Source of the DNA: CANKBT01 sp038236005
GTDB lineage: Bacteria > Actinomycetota > Actinomycetes > Mycobacteriales > SCTD01
Assembly: GCA_038236005.1 (NCBI GenBank)
Contig: JBBSTI010000010.1
Location: 1-40,275 of the forward strand
Length of the DNA stretch: 40,275 bases
Direction of reading: 5' to 3'
The translations under genes and the position numbers were made by a program. Under the pieces are notes generated by a model, which made no database searches, had not been told where the DNA came from, and was given only the letters and a program-made list of their open reading frames with translations. This document shows, piece by piece, positions 32,705 through 40,275 of this stretch (the stretch's first letter is position 1; each line of letters opens with the position of its first letter).

Positions 32705-35064
32705 CCCAGGTCGCGAGAAGCGGGACGACGGCCGGGCGGCTGGGTCGGGACGGGCAGCAGCGGTGCCACCCGTCGCCACGGCCGCACGACCGGCTCGGCG
32801 GTGGTCACCCGGACCTCCTCGCCGCAGAGCAGCAGGTTCATGGCGCCGTCCGGACCGTCGCGCAGCGTGCACCGCACCTGCTGGTCGTCGACCTCGACCA
32901 GCAGCCGCATCCCGGCACGCCGTAGCCGGAACGTCAGCCGCGTGATGTCCCGCGGCAGGCGGGGGTCCAGGCTGAGGGTCTCGCCCTGTTCGCGCAGACC
33001 GCCGAACCCCTCGACCACGGTCGACCACGACCCGGCCAGCGACGCGAGGTGCAGCCCGTCGCGGGTGTTGCGGTGCAGGTTGCGCAGGTCGACCAGCGCC
33101 GCCTCGTGGGCGTAGTCGTGGGCCAGCTCGAGGTGCCCGACCTGGGCGCACATGATCGACTGGGTGCACGCCGACAGCGAGCTGTCCCGGACGGTGATCT
33201 TCTCGTAGTAGTCGACGTTGCGAGCCACCTGTCCGTCGTCGAAGGCCTCCGGGCACCAGTGCATCGCCAGCACCAGGTCAACCTGCTTGAGCACCTGCTT
33301 GCGATAGAGCTGCACGTACGGTGCGTGCAGCATCAGCGGGTAGCGGTCCCGGAACTCCTCGAACGGCCACACGGCGTAGTCGGTGTAGCCCTCGGCGTTG
33401 GGGTGCACGCCGAGCGTGTCGTCGTACGGGACGAACACGGCGTCCGCGGCTCCGGTCCAGGCGTCCAGCTCGTCCGCCTCCACCGACAGCCCCTCGGCGA
33501 GATCGGGGTGCCGACCGCACGAAGCGACCGCAGCCCGCAGGTTGCGCGCCGCCATGAGGTTGGTGAACACGTTGTCGTCGGCCACCGCGCTGTACTCGTC
33601 CGGCCCGGTGACCCCGTCGACGTGCCAGTGCCCGTTCTTGCAGGTGTACCCGAGCGAGGCCCACAGCCGAGCGGTCTCCACCAGCAGCTCGACGCCGATC
33701 TCCCGCTCCAGGTCGGTCGATCCGGTGACCAGGCGGTAGCGCTCGACGGCGTACGCGATGACGGCGTTGAGGTGGAACGCGGCCGTTCCGGCGGGCCAGT
33801 AGGCGCTGGTCTCCTGACCGCGGATGGTGCGCCACGGGAAGGCGGCACCTTTGAGCCCGAGGGTCTCCGCGCGCTCCTTGGCCATCGGCAGGATCGAGTG
33901 CCGCCAGCGCAGCGCGTCGGCGGCGGCCTGCGGGACGGTGTAGGTGAGCACCGGCAGCACGAAGCCCTCGGTGTCCCAGAAGGCGTGCCCGTCGTAGCCC
34001 GGCCCGGTGAGCCCCTTGGCCGGCAGGGCTCGGCGCTCGGCGCGGGCGCCGGCCTGCAGCACGTGGAACAGCCCGAACCGGACCGCCTGCTGCAGCACCG
34101 GGTCGCCCTCGACCTCGACGTCGGCCGCGTCCCAGTAGTCGTCCAGGTAGCGCCGCTGGTCGGCCACCAGGCCTTCCCAGCCGTCGTAGCGAGCGCCGTG
34201 CAGCGCGGCCGCGGCCTGGTCCCGGAGCGCCTCCGGAGAGCGCTCCGAGCTCCAGCCGTACGCCAGCAGCTTGACGACCGTCATGCTCTGTCCTGCCTTG
34301 AGCCGGGTCGCGACCGTGGTCCGCGCCCAGTCCTCCCGGACGTCGGTCTCCTCGGCGAAGCGCCCGTCGCAGGTGATCAGGTGGTCCATCCCGGCGGCCA
34401 TCGTCAGCTTGCTGCGACGCGTGCGGTGCACGAGCAGCGCGCCGTGCTGCTCGGTGTCGGACAGGACTCCCTCGAGCGGGCGCTCGAGGGCGGCCGCGAC
34501 CCGAGGGTCCTTGCTCTGCGGTGGCATCTTGGCGTTGGCGACCAGCTCGCTCTGCAGGATGATCCGCACTGGCTCGTCGAGCGCGGTCACCTCGTAGTGG
34601 ATGGCAGCCACGGCGCGGTGCGTGAACGAGACCAGTCGGGTCGAGGTGACGCGCACCCGGCGGCCGGCGGGGCTGGTCCAGTCGGCGGTGCGTCGCAGCG
34701 TGCCGGCACGTAGGTCGAGCACTCGCTCGTGCGCGTTCAGCTGGCCGTATCGCACGTCGAACGGCTCGTCGTCCACCAGCAGGCGAAGGACCTTGCCGCT
34801 GGTGACCCCGACGATGGTCTGACCCTCCTCGGGATAGCCGTAGCCGGCCTCGGCGTACGGCAGGGGCCGCTGCTCGTAGAAGGAGTTGAGGTAGGTGCCG
34901 GGCACCTCCCGGGGCTCGCCCTCGTCCAGGTTGCCGCGCAGCCCGATGTGGCCGTTGGACAGTGCGAAGACCGACTCCGACTGGGCCATGGCGACCGGGT
35001 CGAGGTCGAGCTCGGGCTCCCGGACCTGCCAGGGCTCGACCGGGTAGCGGGCTTCCCCGGTCAC
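32701..35064 (-). CDS. Glycoside hydrolase family 65 disaccharide phosphorylase
   Basis: A 787-residue GH65 enzyme, the family of maltose, trehalose and kojibiose phosphorylases, which split a disaccharide with phosphate to beta-glucose 1-phosphate and glucose. The catalytic acid is the Glu of VTGPDEYS (near residue 489, as in known maltose phosphorylases). FWDTEGFVLPVLTYT and YRKQVLKQVDLVLAM are the conserved barrel and phosphate-site segments. FALSNGHIGLRGNLDEGEP starts the N-terminal beta-sandwich. The upstream beta-phosphoglucomutase gene, overlapping by GTGA, takes its product onward. Which alpha-linked glucoside it uses cannot be told. Confidence 0.93.
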   Translation of the reverse strand: MTGEARYPVEPWQVREPELDLDPVAMAQSESVFALSNGHIGLRGNLDEGEPREVPGTYLNSFYEQRPLPYAEAGYGYPEEGQTIVGVTSGKVLRLLVDDEPFDVRYGQLNAHERVLDLRAGTLRRTADWTSPAGRRVRVTSTRLVSFTHRAVAAIHYEVTALDEPVRIILQSELVANAKMPPQSKDPRVAAALERPLEGVLSDTEQHGALLVHRTRRSKLTMAAGMDHLITCDGRFAEETDVREDWARTTVATRLKAGQSMTVVKLLAYGWSSERSPEALRDQAAAALHGARYDGWEGLVADQRRYLDDYWDAADVEVEGDPVLQQAVRFGLFHVLQAGARAERRALPAKGLTGPGYDGHAFWDTEGFVLPVLTYTVPQAAADALRWRHSILPMAKERAETLGLKGAAFPWRTIRGQETSAYWPAGTAAFHLNAVIAYAVERYRLVTGSTDLEREIGVELLVETARLWASLGYTCKNGHWHVDGVTGPDEYSAVADDNVFTNLMAARNLRAAVASCGRHPDLAEGLSVEADELDAWTGAADAVFVPYDDTLGVHPNAEGYTDYAVWPFEEFRDRYPLMLHAPYVQLYRKQVLKQVDLVLAMHWCPEAFDDGQVARNVDYYEKITVRDSSLSACTQSIMCAQVGHLELAHDYAHEAALVDLRNLHRNTRDGLHLASLAGSWSTVVEGFGGLREQGETLSLDPRLPRDITRLTFRLRRAGMRLLVEVDDQQVRCTLRDGPDGAMNLLLCGEEVRVTTAEPVVRPWRRVAPLLPVPTQPPGRRPASRDLG

Positions 35065-35786
35065 AGCAGCTGGTCCAGGTCGGTCACGACGACGTCCGCC
35101 CCGTGCTCCCTGAGCTGATCAGCCTGACCGATCCGGTCGACGCCGACGACGTGACCGAACGCCCCGGCCCGGCCGGCCTCGACGCCGGCGAGCGCGTCCT
35201 CGAAGACCGCTGCCTGCGCCGGGGGGACGCCGAGCATCGACGCGGCGCGCAGGAACGTGTCCGGCGCCGGCTTGCCCGGCAGGCCCTCCTCCCGCGCCAC
35301 GACCCCGTCCACCCGGAGCTCGACAAAGGTCTCCAGCCCGGTCACGCGCAGCACCTGCTCGGTGTTGGCGCTGCTGGACACCACCGCGATCCGCAGCCCC
35401 GCCGCCGTGGCCGCCTGGACGTAGCGACGGCTGCCCTCGAACACCGTGACGCCGTCGCGATCGATCACCTCCAGCAGCAGCCGGTTCTTCGCGTTGCCGA
35501 TCCCGTACACGCTGGCCGCGCCAGGCGCGTCGTCCCGTGACCCGTCGGGCAGCTCGATGCCCCGGCTCGCAAGGAAGCTGCGTACGCCGTCCTCGCGCTT
35601 CTTGCCGTCGACGTAGCGGGGGTAGTCGACGTCCGGGTCGAACGGCGTGAAGCCCTCCCCGTCGCGCTCCCGCAGGAAGTCGTCGAACGACGTCGTCCAC
35701 GCCTTGTTGTGGACCGACGCGGTGTCGGTCAGGACGCCGTCCAGGTCGAACAGGCAGGCGATGACGCCGGCGGGCAGTCCCAGCAC
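35061..35786 (-). CDS. pgmB: Beta-phosphoglucomutase (HAD family)
   Basis: A 241-residue HAD-superfamily enzyme converting beta-glucose 1-phosphate to glucose 6-phosphate. FDLDGVLTDTASVHNKAW carries the nucleophile Asp and general acid Asp, VVSSSANTEQVL is motif II, GKPAPDTFLRAASML holds the motif III Lys, and VFEDALAGVEAGRAG is motif IV. The GTG at 35786 has GAGGAG 8 bases upstream and is preferred over more distal codons. It is the first gene of the operon with GH65 and Nudix. It is divergent from hrpA, with 83 bp between starts. Confidence 0.92.
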   Translation of the reverse strand: MLGLPAGVIACLFDLDGVLTDTASVHNKAWTTSFDDFLRERDGEGFTPFDPDVDYPRYVDGKKREDGVRSFLASRGIELPDGSRDDAPGAASVYGIGNAKNRLLLEVIDRDGVTVFEGSRRYVQAATAAGLRIAVVSSSANTEQVLRVTGLETFVELRVDGVVAREEGLPGKPAPDTFLRAASMLGVPPAQAAVFEDALAGVEAGRAGAFGHVVGVDRIGQADQLREHGADVVVTDLDQLL

Positions 35787-35869
35787 GTAGAGCTCCTCGG
35801 GTCGGATGTCGCACGAGCGTGCCCTATCCGTTGGGCATCCGCGCGAGGCTGGGCGAGAATGGTCCGGAC

Positions 35870-38800
35870 ATGGAGACGAGCACACAGACGTACGCGGCAG
35901 AGCGGGTCTCGCTGCGGGACGCGAAGCGGTTGGGCAAGCGACTCGGACGACCGGGGGTCGAGGCGGAGATCGCCGAGGCTGAGGCGCGGCTCGCGGCCCG
36001 TCGGGCGGCCGTGCCCGAGGTGAGCTATCCCGACCTGCCGGTGTCGGAGCGGCGAGAGGAGATCGCCGAGGCTCTGGTGCGCCACCAGGTCGTCGTCCTG
36101 GCCGGGGAGACCGGGTCGGGCAAGACCACCCAGCTGCCGAAGATCTGCCTGGAGGCCGGTCGCGGCGCAAGGGGCATGATCGGGCACACCCAGCCGCGGC
36201 GGATCGCTGCCCGCGCGGTCGCCGAGCGGATCTCCGAGGAGCTGGGCAGCCCGCTGGGGGAGGACGTCGGCTACACGGTCCGGTTCCACGACCAGGTGTC
36301 GCCGAAGACCTACGTGAAGGTGATGACCGACGGCATCCTGCTCGCCGAGATCACCCGCGACCCTGACCTGCTCGCCTACGACACGCTGATCGTGGACGAG
36401 GCGCCCGAGCGCAGCCTGACGATCGACTACCTGATCGGCTACCTCACCCGGTTGCTGCCGCGGCGTCCGGACCTGAAGCTGATCATCACGTCGGCCACGA
36501 TCGACCCGCAGCGGTTCGCCGACCACTTCTCCCACGCGCTGGGCACGTTCGTGCCGGTGATCGAGGTGAGCGGGCGCACCTACCCGGTGGAGGTGCGCTA
36601 CCGGTCCCGCGTCGGTGGCTCGGACGGCGAACAGGACACCGACCAGGTCTCGGCCATCGTGGCGGCCGTCGACGAGCTGAGCCACGAGCCGCCCGGCGAC
36701 GTGCTGGTCTTCCTGTCTGGCGAGCGGGAGATCCGGGATGCCGCGGAGGCTTTGCGCAACGCTGAGCCGACGCTCGAGGTCCTGCCGCTCTACTCCCGGC
36801 TGTCGGCCGCCGAGCAGCACAAGGTCTTCGCCCCGCATCGCGGACGACGCGTCGTGCTCGCGACCAACGTCGCCGAGACCTCGCTGACCGTGCCCGGCAT
36901 CCGCTACGTCGTCGACCCCGGCACCGCCCGCATCTCGCGCTACAGCCAGCGCACCAAGGTGCAGCGGCTCCCGATCGAGGCGATCAGCCAGGCGTCGGCG
37001 AAGCAGCGCTCGGGCCGGTGCGGGCGCGTGGCGGCCGGCGTCGCGATCCGGCTCTACAGCGAGGAGGACTTCGAGGCCCGACCGGCGTTCACCGAGCCGG
37101 AGATCCTGCGTACGAACCTCGCGTCCGTCATCCTGTCGTTGACCTCGCTCGGGCTCGGCGAGGTGGCCGACTTCCCGTTCCTGTCGCCGCCGGAGTCCCG
37201 CAACGTCCGCGACGGCGTCGCGCTGCTGACCGAGCTGGGGGCCGTCCGCGAGGGACGACTGACCCCGACCGGCAGAAAGCTTGCCGACCTCCCCGTCGAC
37301 CCGCGCCTGGCCCGGATGCTGGTCGAGGCCGACCGGCTCGGCTGCCTCAAAGAGCTGCTCGTCCTCGCCTCCGCGTTGTCGATCCAGGACGTGCGAGAGC
37401 GGCCGCAGGAACAGGCGCAGAAGGCGACCGAGCTGCACAACCGGTTCCGCGACGAGACCTCGGACTTCTTGACCCTGCTCAATCTCTGGGAGCACCTGCG
37501 CGAGCAGCAGCAGGTGATGGGTAGCAGCGCTTTTCGTCGTACGTGCAAGGCCGAGCTGATCAACCATCTGCGTGTCCGCGAGTGGCAGGACCTCCACCAC
37601 CAGCTGCAGCGCTCGTGCCGGCGGCTCGGGATGACGGCCGGGTCCGGGCGGGCGGGGGACGACACCGTCCACCAGGCGGTGCTTGCCGGGATGCTCAGCC
37701 ACGTCGGCCTGCGCGACGAGGCGGCCCGCGACTACCTCGGCACCCGCGGCGCCCGGTTCGCCGTCACGCGCGAGTCCGTCGTCGCCAAGAAGCCACCGCG
37801 CTGGGTCGTGGCGGGCGAGCTGGTCGAGACCAACCGGCTCTGGGGCCGGATGCTCGCGAAGGTCCAGCCCGAGTGGGTCGAGCAGCTGGCCGGCGACCTC
37901 GTCGTGCGCAGCTACAGCGAGCCGTCGTGGAACGCCAAGCGCGGCAACGTCCAGGCGAGCGAGCGGGTCACCTTGTACGGCCTGCCGCTCGTCGTGGGTC
38001 GTCGCGTCGACTACTCCCGCGTCGACCCGGTCGCGACCCGCGAGATCCTCATCCAGCACGCCCTGGTGGAGGGGGACTGGACGACCCACCACAGCTTCCT
38101 CGCCGACAACCGCCGGATGCTCGCCGACGTGGGGGAGCTGGAGCAACGGGCCCGCCGCCGCGACCTGGTGGTCGGCGACGCGGACGTGTTCGCGTTCTAC
38201 GACGCGCGGCTGCCCGCCGACATCGTCTCCGGCGCGCACCTGGAGGCGTGGTGGAAGAAGGAGAAGCACGTCCGGCCGGACCTGCTGACGATGACGCTCC
38301 CGATGCTGCTGCACGAGGGCGCGGACGTGGCACCGGGGGACTACCCCGACACCTGGGTGCAGGGCGAGCTGCGGCTCGCGCTGACGTACGTCTTCGACCC
38401 GGGTGCCCGCGACGACGGCGTGACCGTCCACGTCCCGCTGCCGGTGCTCAACCGGCTCTCGTCGACCGGCTTCGACTGGCAGGTGCCAGGGCTGCGCCAG
38501 GAGCTCGTCACCGCGCTGATCAAGGCGCTGCCGAAGCCGTTGCGCGTCAAGCTGGTCCCCGCTCCTGACACCGCCCGCGCGGTGCTGGCCCGGCTCGAGC
38601 CGCGGGTCGGCTCGCTGCTCTCGGCGTTCGCCGACGAGGCGCACGCGCTCACCCGGGTCGACGTCCGTCCCGAGGACATCGACCTCGCCCGGGTCCCGGA
38701 CCACCTGCGGCTGACGTTCCGGGTGTTCGCCGGCACCGAGACCCTCGGCGACGGCAAGGACCTCGACGCGCTCAAGGCCCGGCTCGGGCTCCGTGTACAG

Positions 38801-39652
38801 GAGGCCGTGTCCGAGGCCGCCGCCGGGCTGGAGCAGACCGGACTCACCGCCTGGACCGTCGGGACGCTCCCCGAGCAGGTGCGCACCGGGGACGTGATCG
38901 GCTACCCGGCCCTCGTCGACGAGGGCCGCACGGTCGCCCTCCGGGTGCTCACCAACCCCGGCAAGCAGGCCGCCTCGCACCGCACCGGCGTGCGACGACT
39001 GCTCCTGCTGAACGTCCCGTCACCCTTGCGGGCCACGGCCGACCGACTGACCGTACGGGACAAGCTCGCGTTGGCCGCCAGCCCGCACGGCTCCGTCGGC
39101 GCGCTGCTCGACGACTGCCTCCGCGCCGCCGCTGACGGTCTGATGACGTCGGTCCCTCGCGAGGCGGCCGGCTTCGACGCGTTGCTGTCGGCGGTCCGCG
39201 GCCAGCTGCCCACGACGGTTGCCGACCTCGTCGCCCAGGTGCTCCCGGTGCTCGCCGAGGCCCAGGCCGTCCGCGGCCGGCTCGACGACGAGCGGCGCCC
39301 CGCCCTGGCCGGCTCGGTCGACGACATGCGTGCCCAGCTCGACGCCTTGCTGCCTGCCGGTTTCATCAGTGCGGTCGGCGCAGCTCGTCTTGCTGACCTC
39401 CTGCGCTGGGTGAAGGGGATCGGTGTACGCCTGGACAAGCTCGCCGCCGACCCCGTGCGCGACCGGCGCGAGCAGGCCCGCTTCGAGCAGGTGGCCGACG
39501 AGTGGCGGCGTCTGCCCGCGAGCCCCGGTCGGGACGAGGTGCGGTGGATGCTCGAGGAGCTGCGGCTGTCGCTGTTCGCGCAGTCGATCCGCACCCGCGG
39601 GCCGGTCTCGGAGAAGCGGGTCTACAAGGCCATCGACGCCCTGGCTGCCTAG
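35870..39652 (+). CDS. hrpA: ATP-dependent RNA helicase HrpA
   Basis: A 1260-residue DEAH/RHA-type RNA helicase, near the length of E. coli HrpA (1300). Motif I is GETGSGKTTQLPK (near residue 80), Ia TQPRRIAARAVAERI, III ITSATID, V LATNVAETSLTVPG, and VI QRSGRCGRV. It continues through the HA2/OB region and a long C-terminal DUF3418 segment to the stop. HrpA resolves collided ribosomes in E. coli. Odd point: motif II reads DEAP-ERS (Pro179, codon CCC) where the family has DEAH-ERS. The ATG at 35870 fits the normal N-terminus; a GTG at 35819 is in frame. Confidence 0.94.
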   Translation: METSTQTYAAERVSLRDAKRLGKRLGRPGVEAEIAEAEARLAARRAAVPEVSYPDLPVSERREEIAEALVRHQVVVLAGETGSGKTTQLPKICLEAGRGARGMIGHTQPRRIAARAVAERISEELGSPLGEDVGYTVRFHDQVSPKTYVKVMTDGILLAEITRDPDLLAYDTLIVDEAPERSLTIDYLIGYLTRLLPRRPDLKLIITSATIDPQRFADHFSHALGTFVPVIEVSGRTYPVEVRYRSRVGGSDGEQDTDQVSAIVAAVDELSHEPPGDVLVFLSGEREIRDAAEALRNAEPTLEVLPLYSRLSAAEQHKVFAPHRGRRVVLATNVAETSLTVPGIRYVVDPGTARISRYSQRTKVQRLPIEAISQASAKQRSGRCGRVAAGVAIRLYSEEDFEARPAFTEPEILRTNLASVILSLTSLGLGEVADFPFLSPPESRNVRDGVALLTELGAVREGRLTPTGRKLADLPVDPRLARMLVEADRLGCLKELLVLASALSIQDVRERPQEQAQKATELHNRFRDETSDFLTLLNLWEHLREQQQVMGSSAFRRTCKAELINHLRVREWQDLHHQLQRSCRRLGMTAGSGRAGDDTVHQAVLAGMLSHVGLRDEAARDYLGTRGARFAVTRESVVAKKPPRWVVAGELVETNRLWGRMLAKVQPEWVEQLAGDLVVRSYSEPSWNAKRGNVQASERVTLYGLPLVVGRRVDYSRVDPVATREILIQHALVEGDWTTHHSFLADNRRMLADVGELEQRARRRDLVVGDADVFAFYDARLPADIVSGAHLEAWWKKEKHVRPDLLTMTLPMLLHEGADVAPGDYPDTWVQGELRLALTYVFDPGARDDGVTVHVPLPVLNRLSSTGFDWQVPGLRQELVTALIKALPKPLRVKLVPAPDTARAVLARLEPRVGSLLSAFADEAHALTRVDVRPEDIDLARVPDHLRLTFRVFAGTETLGDGKDLDALKARLGLRVQEAVSEAAAGLEQTGLTAWTVGTLPEQVRTGDVIGYPALVDEGRTVALRVLTNPGKQAASHRTGVRRLLLLNVPSPLRATADRLTVRDKLALAASPHGSVGALLDDCLRAAADGLMTSVPREAAGFDALLSAVRGQLPTTVADLVAQVLPVLAEAQAVRGRLDDERRPALAGSVDDMRAQLDALLPAGFISAVGAARLADLLRWVKGIGVRLDKLAADPVRDRREQARFEQVADEWRRLPASPGRDEVRWMLEELRLSLFAQSIRTRGPVSEKRVYKAIDALAA

Positions 39653-39925
39653 CGTCCCCGGCGTCAAGGGCGCCCGCTCGTCCACCCGTCGCTCACGGGT
39701 GCTTCTCGGGTTCCGTGCATGGACCTCTCGAGCGACGGAGCTCTCTCGGCATCGTGGCGTCTCGTCAGCATCCATCGACCCTTGCTGGTTCCCGCGGCAG
39801 ACGTCTGGACGACTCGACGGATCGGACGTGGTCCGTAGACCTCTGTCTCTGTCCGAGCGCCGACGTCGGGGAGCAACGTGCGCCCACCGGGTCGTGCCCT
39901 CGCGACGACGACATGTGCGCTTGGG
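39653..39925. other. Non-coding stretch, no gene seen
   Basis: These 273 bp after hrpA hold only short overlapping frames with no ribosome-binding site and no family resemblance. I see no tRNA and no clear hairpin terminator. It may be worn-down sequence next to the mobile element. Confidence 0.5.
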
Positions 39926-40156
39926 TCAGAAGGGTGGTTCGTCGCCGAGGGCTGCGACGTCTGTGCCGGTGACGTCCGTGGGGGGTCCGGCGGTGCAGAA
40001 GGGGTCGGTGGTCAGGTCCAGGCCGGCGCAGGCGGCGTGGGCGGTGCGGGCTTGCCGTGCGAGCTCGGCGGTTTCCTGCTGGGCTTTCTTGGTGCTTGCG
40101 TGGTGGGTTGCCTGTCGGGTGAGTCGTCGTTGCAGGGTGGTGTGCAGGCCGGTGTC
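39926..40156 (-). pseudogene. C-terminal tail of an unidentified gene cut by an IS3-type element
   Basis: On the minus strand a frame of about 77 residues ends at TGA 39926-39928. It reads TGLHTTLQRRLTRQ, a Gln/Ala-rich helix (AQQETAELARQARTAHAAC), and a tail ending ALGDEPPF. Wobble positions are nearly all C, G or A, which supports past coding, and the frequent GCA, CAA and CGA codons differ from the neighbours. It has no start in the window; the frame runs up to the end of an IS3-type element. I cannot name the family. A mobile or HNH-type protein is possible but unsupported. Confidence 0.45.
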
Positions 40157-40275
40157 TGATCTGCCCCGCGTATTTCGGACCGCGGTTCTGCAATTAGTCT
40201 AGGCTGCGACCTGCAGTTCTGTCCACTCTTTGCGGACCTCATTCGGGGTCTTGTAGGAGAGACTGGAGTGCAAGC
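40157..40275 (-). mobile_element. IS3-type insertion sequence, end with transposase tail
   Basis: TGATCTGCCCCGCG at 40157 is like the terminal inverted repeats of IS3-family elements. It is followed inward by the transposase stop. The rest lies beyond the right edge, so length and the partner repeat are unknown. The exact boundary is approximate. Confidence 0.6.
40199..40273 (-). CDS. IS3-family transposase, C-terminal tail (partial)
   Basis: A 24-codon frame enters from the right edge and ends at TAG (40199-40201). HSSLSYKTPNEVRKEW is the characteristic end of the IS3-type OrfB integrase core (H-S-x-L-x-Y-x-T-P pattern). The DDE residues lie outside the window. Confidence 0.8.
   Translation of the reverse strand: MHSSLSYKTPNEVRKEWTELQVAA

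Noticed and set aside
35729..38980. 1083-codon minus-strand frame opposite hrpA
   Set aside because: HrpA motifs are unambiguous on the plus strand; the minus frame is antisense wobble-bias output.
39653..39925. tRNA or small RNA gene after hrpA
   Set aside because: No T-loop consensus, cloverleaf arms or strong hairpin could be found.

Overview
The window is high-GC DNA (near 70% by eye) with strong G/C wobble bias and many GTG starts. Together with relatives of mycothiol-linked families and ANTAR and RsbW-type signalling domains, this points to an actinobacterium; I cannot name the genus. Both ends fall inside different insertion sequences: an IS30-type transposase tail at the left and an IS3-type tail at the right. 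That is what a draft contig bounded by multi-copy elements looks like.

Left accessory zone (1-5955): IS30 tail; a DUF2971-family gene of clearly lower GC; an SNF2-type helicase resembling DISARM DrmD, whose 3' end overlaps the DUF2971 gene; a divergent unknown protein with three C-terminal membrane segments; and a 55-residue basic protein of unknown function. This is the best candidate for an undescribed system, probably phage defence. No DrmA, DrmB, DrmC or DrmMI is visible, so it is not a complete DISARM locus here.

Core metabolism and transport (6054-24718): a secreted M1-type metallopeptidase, a PNPOx-fold protein, a Uma2 nuclease-fold protein, an aldo/keto reductase, and a polar amino-acid ABC transporter operon (binding protein, permease, ATPase). 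These are followed by a Nudix hydrolase, acetoacetyl-CoA synthetase with a truncated DinB/MDMPI-like neighbour, an NrtR-like Nudix regulator, an MFS exporter and an NTF2-like protein. Then come a pseudouridine kinase/glycosidase pair, a lipoprotein, a second MFS transporter, a cytochrome P450, an M20 peptidase and an MBL-fold hydrolase.

Redox run (24774-28920): type II NADH dehydrogenase-like protein, DUF5872 protein, thioredoxin-fold DsbA/Rv2466c-like protein, an unknown protein and a CurA-like reductase, all on the plus strand with overlapping or nearly touching ends. It closes at a perfect 10-bp stem shared with the convergent next gene.

Signalling and sugar phosphorolysis (28936-35786): an RsbW-like ATPase, a large unknown protein and a PAS-ANTAR-STAS protein whose STAS phospho-site serine is replaced by glutamate. 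Beside them is a minus-strand operon of beta-phosphoglucomutase, GH65 disaccharide phosphorylase and a Nudix hydrolase, suited to converting a glucose disaccharide to glucose 6-phosphate. HrpA helicase (35870-39652) follows with an unusual DEAP motif II. The end holds about 270 bp without a gene and a gene tail cut by the IS3-type element.

All six 4-nt stop/start overlaps in the window are GTGA, so coupled translation with GTG restarts is a recurring layout here.
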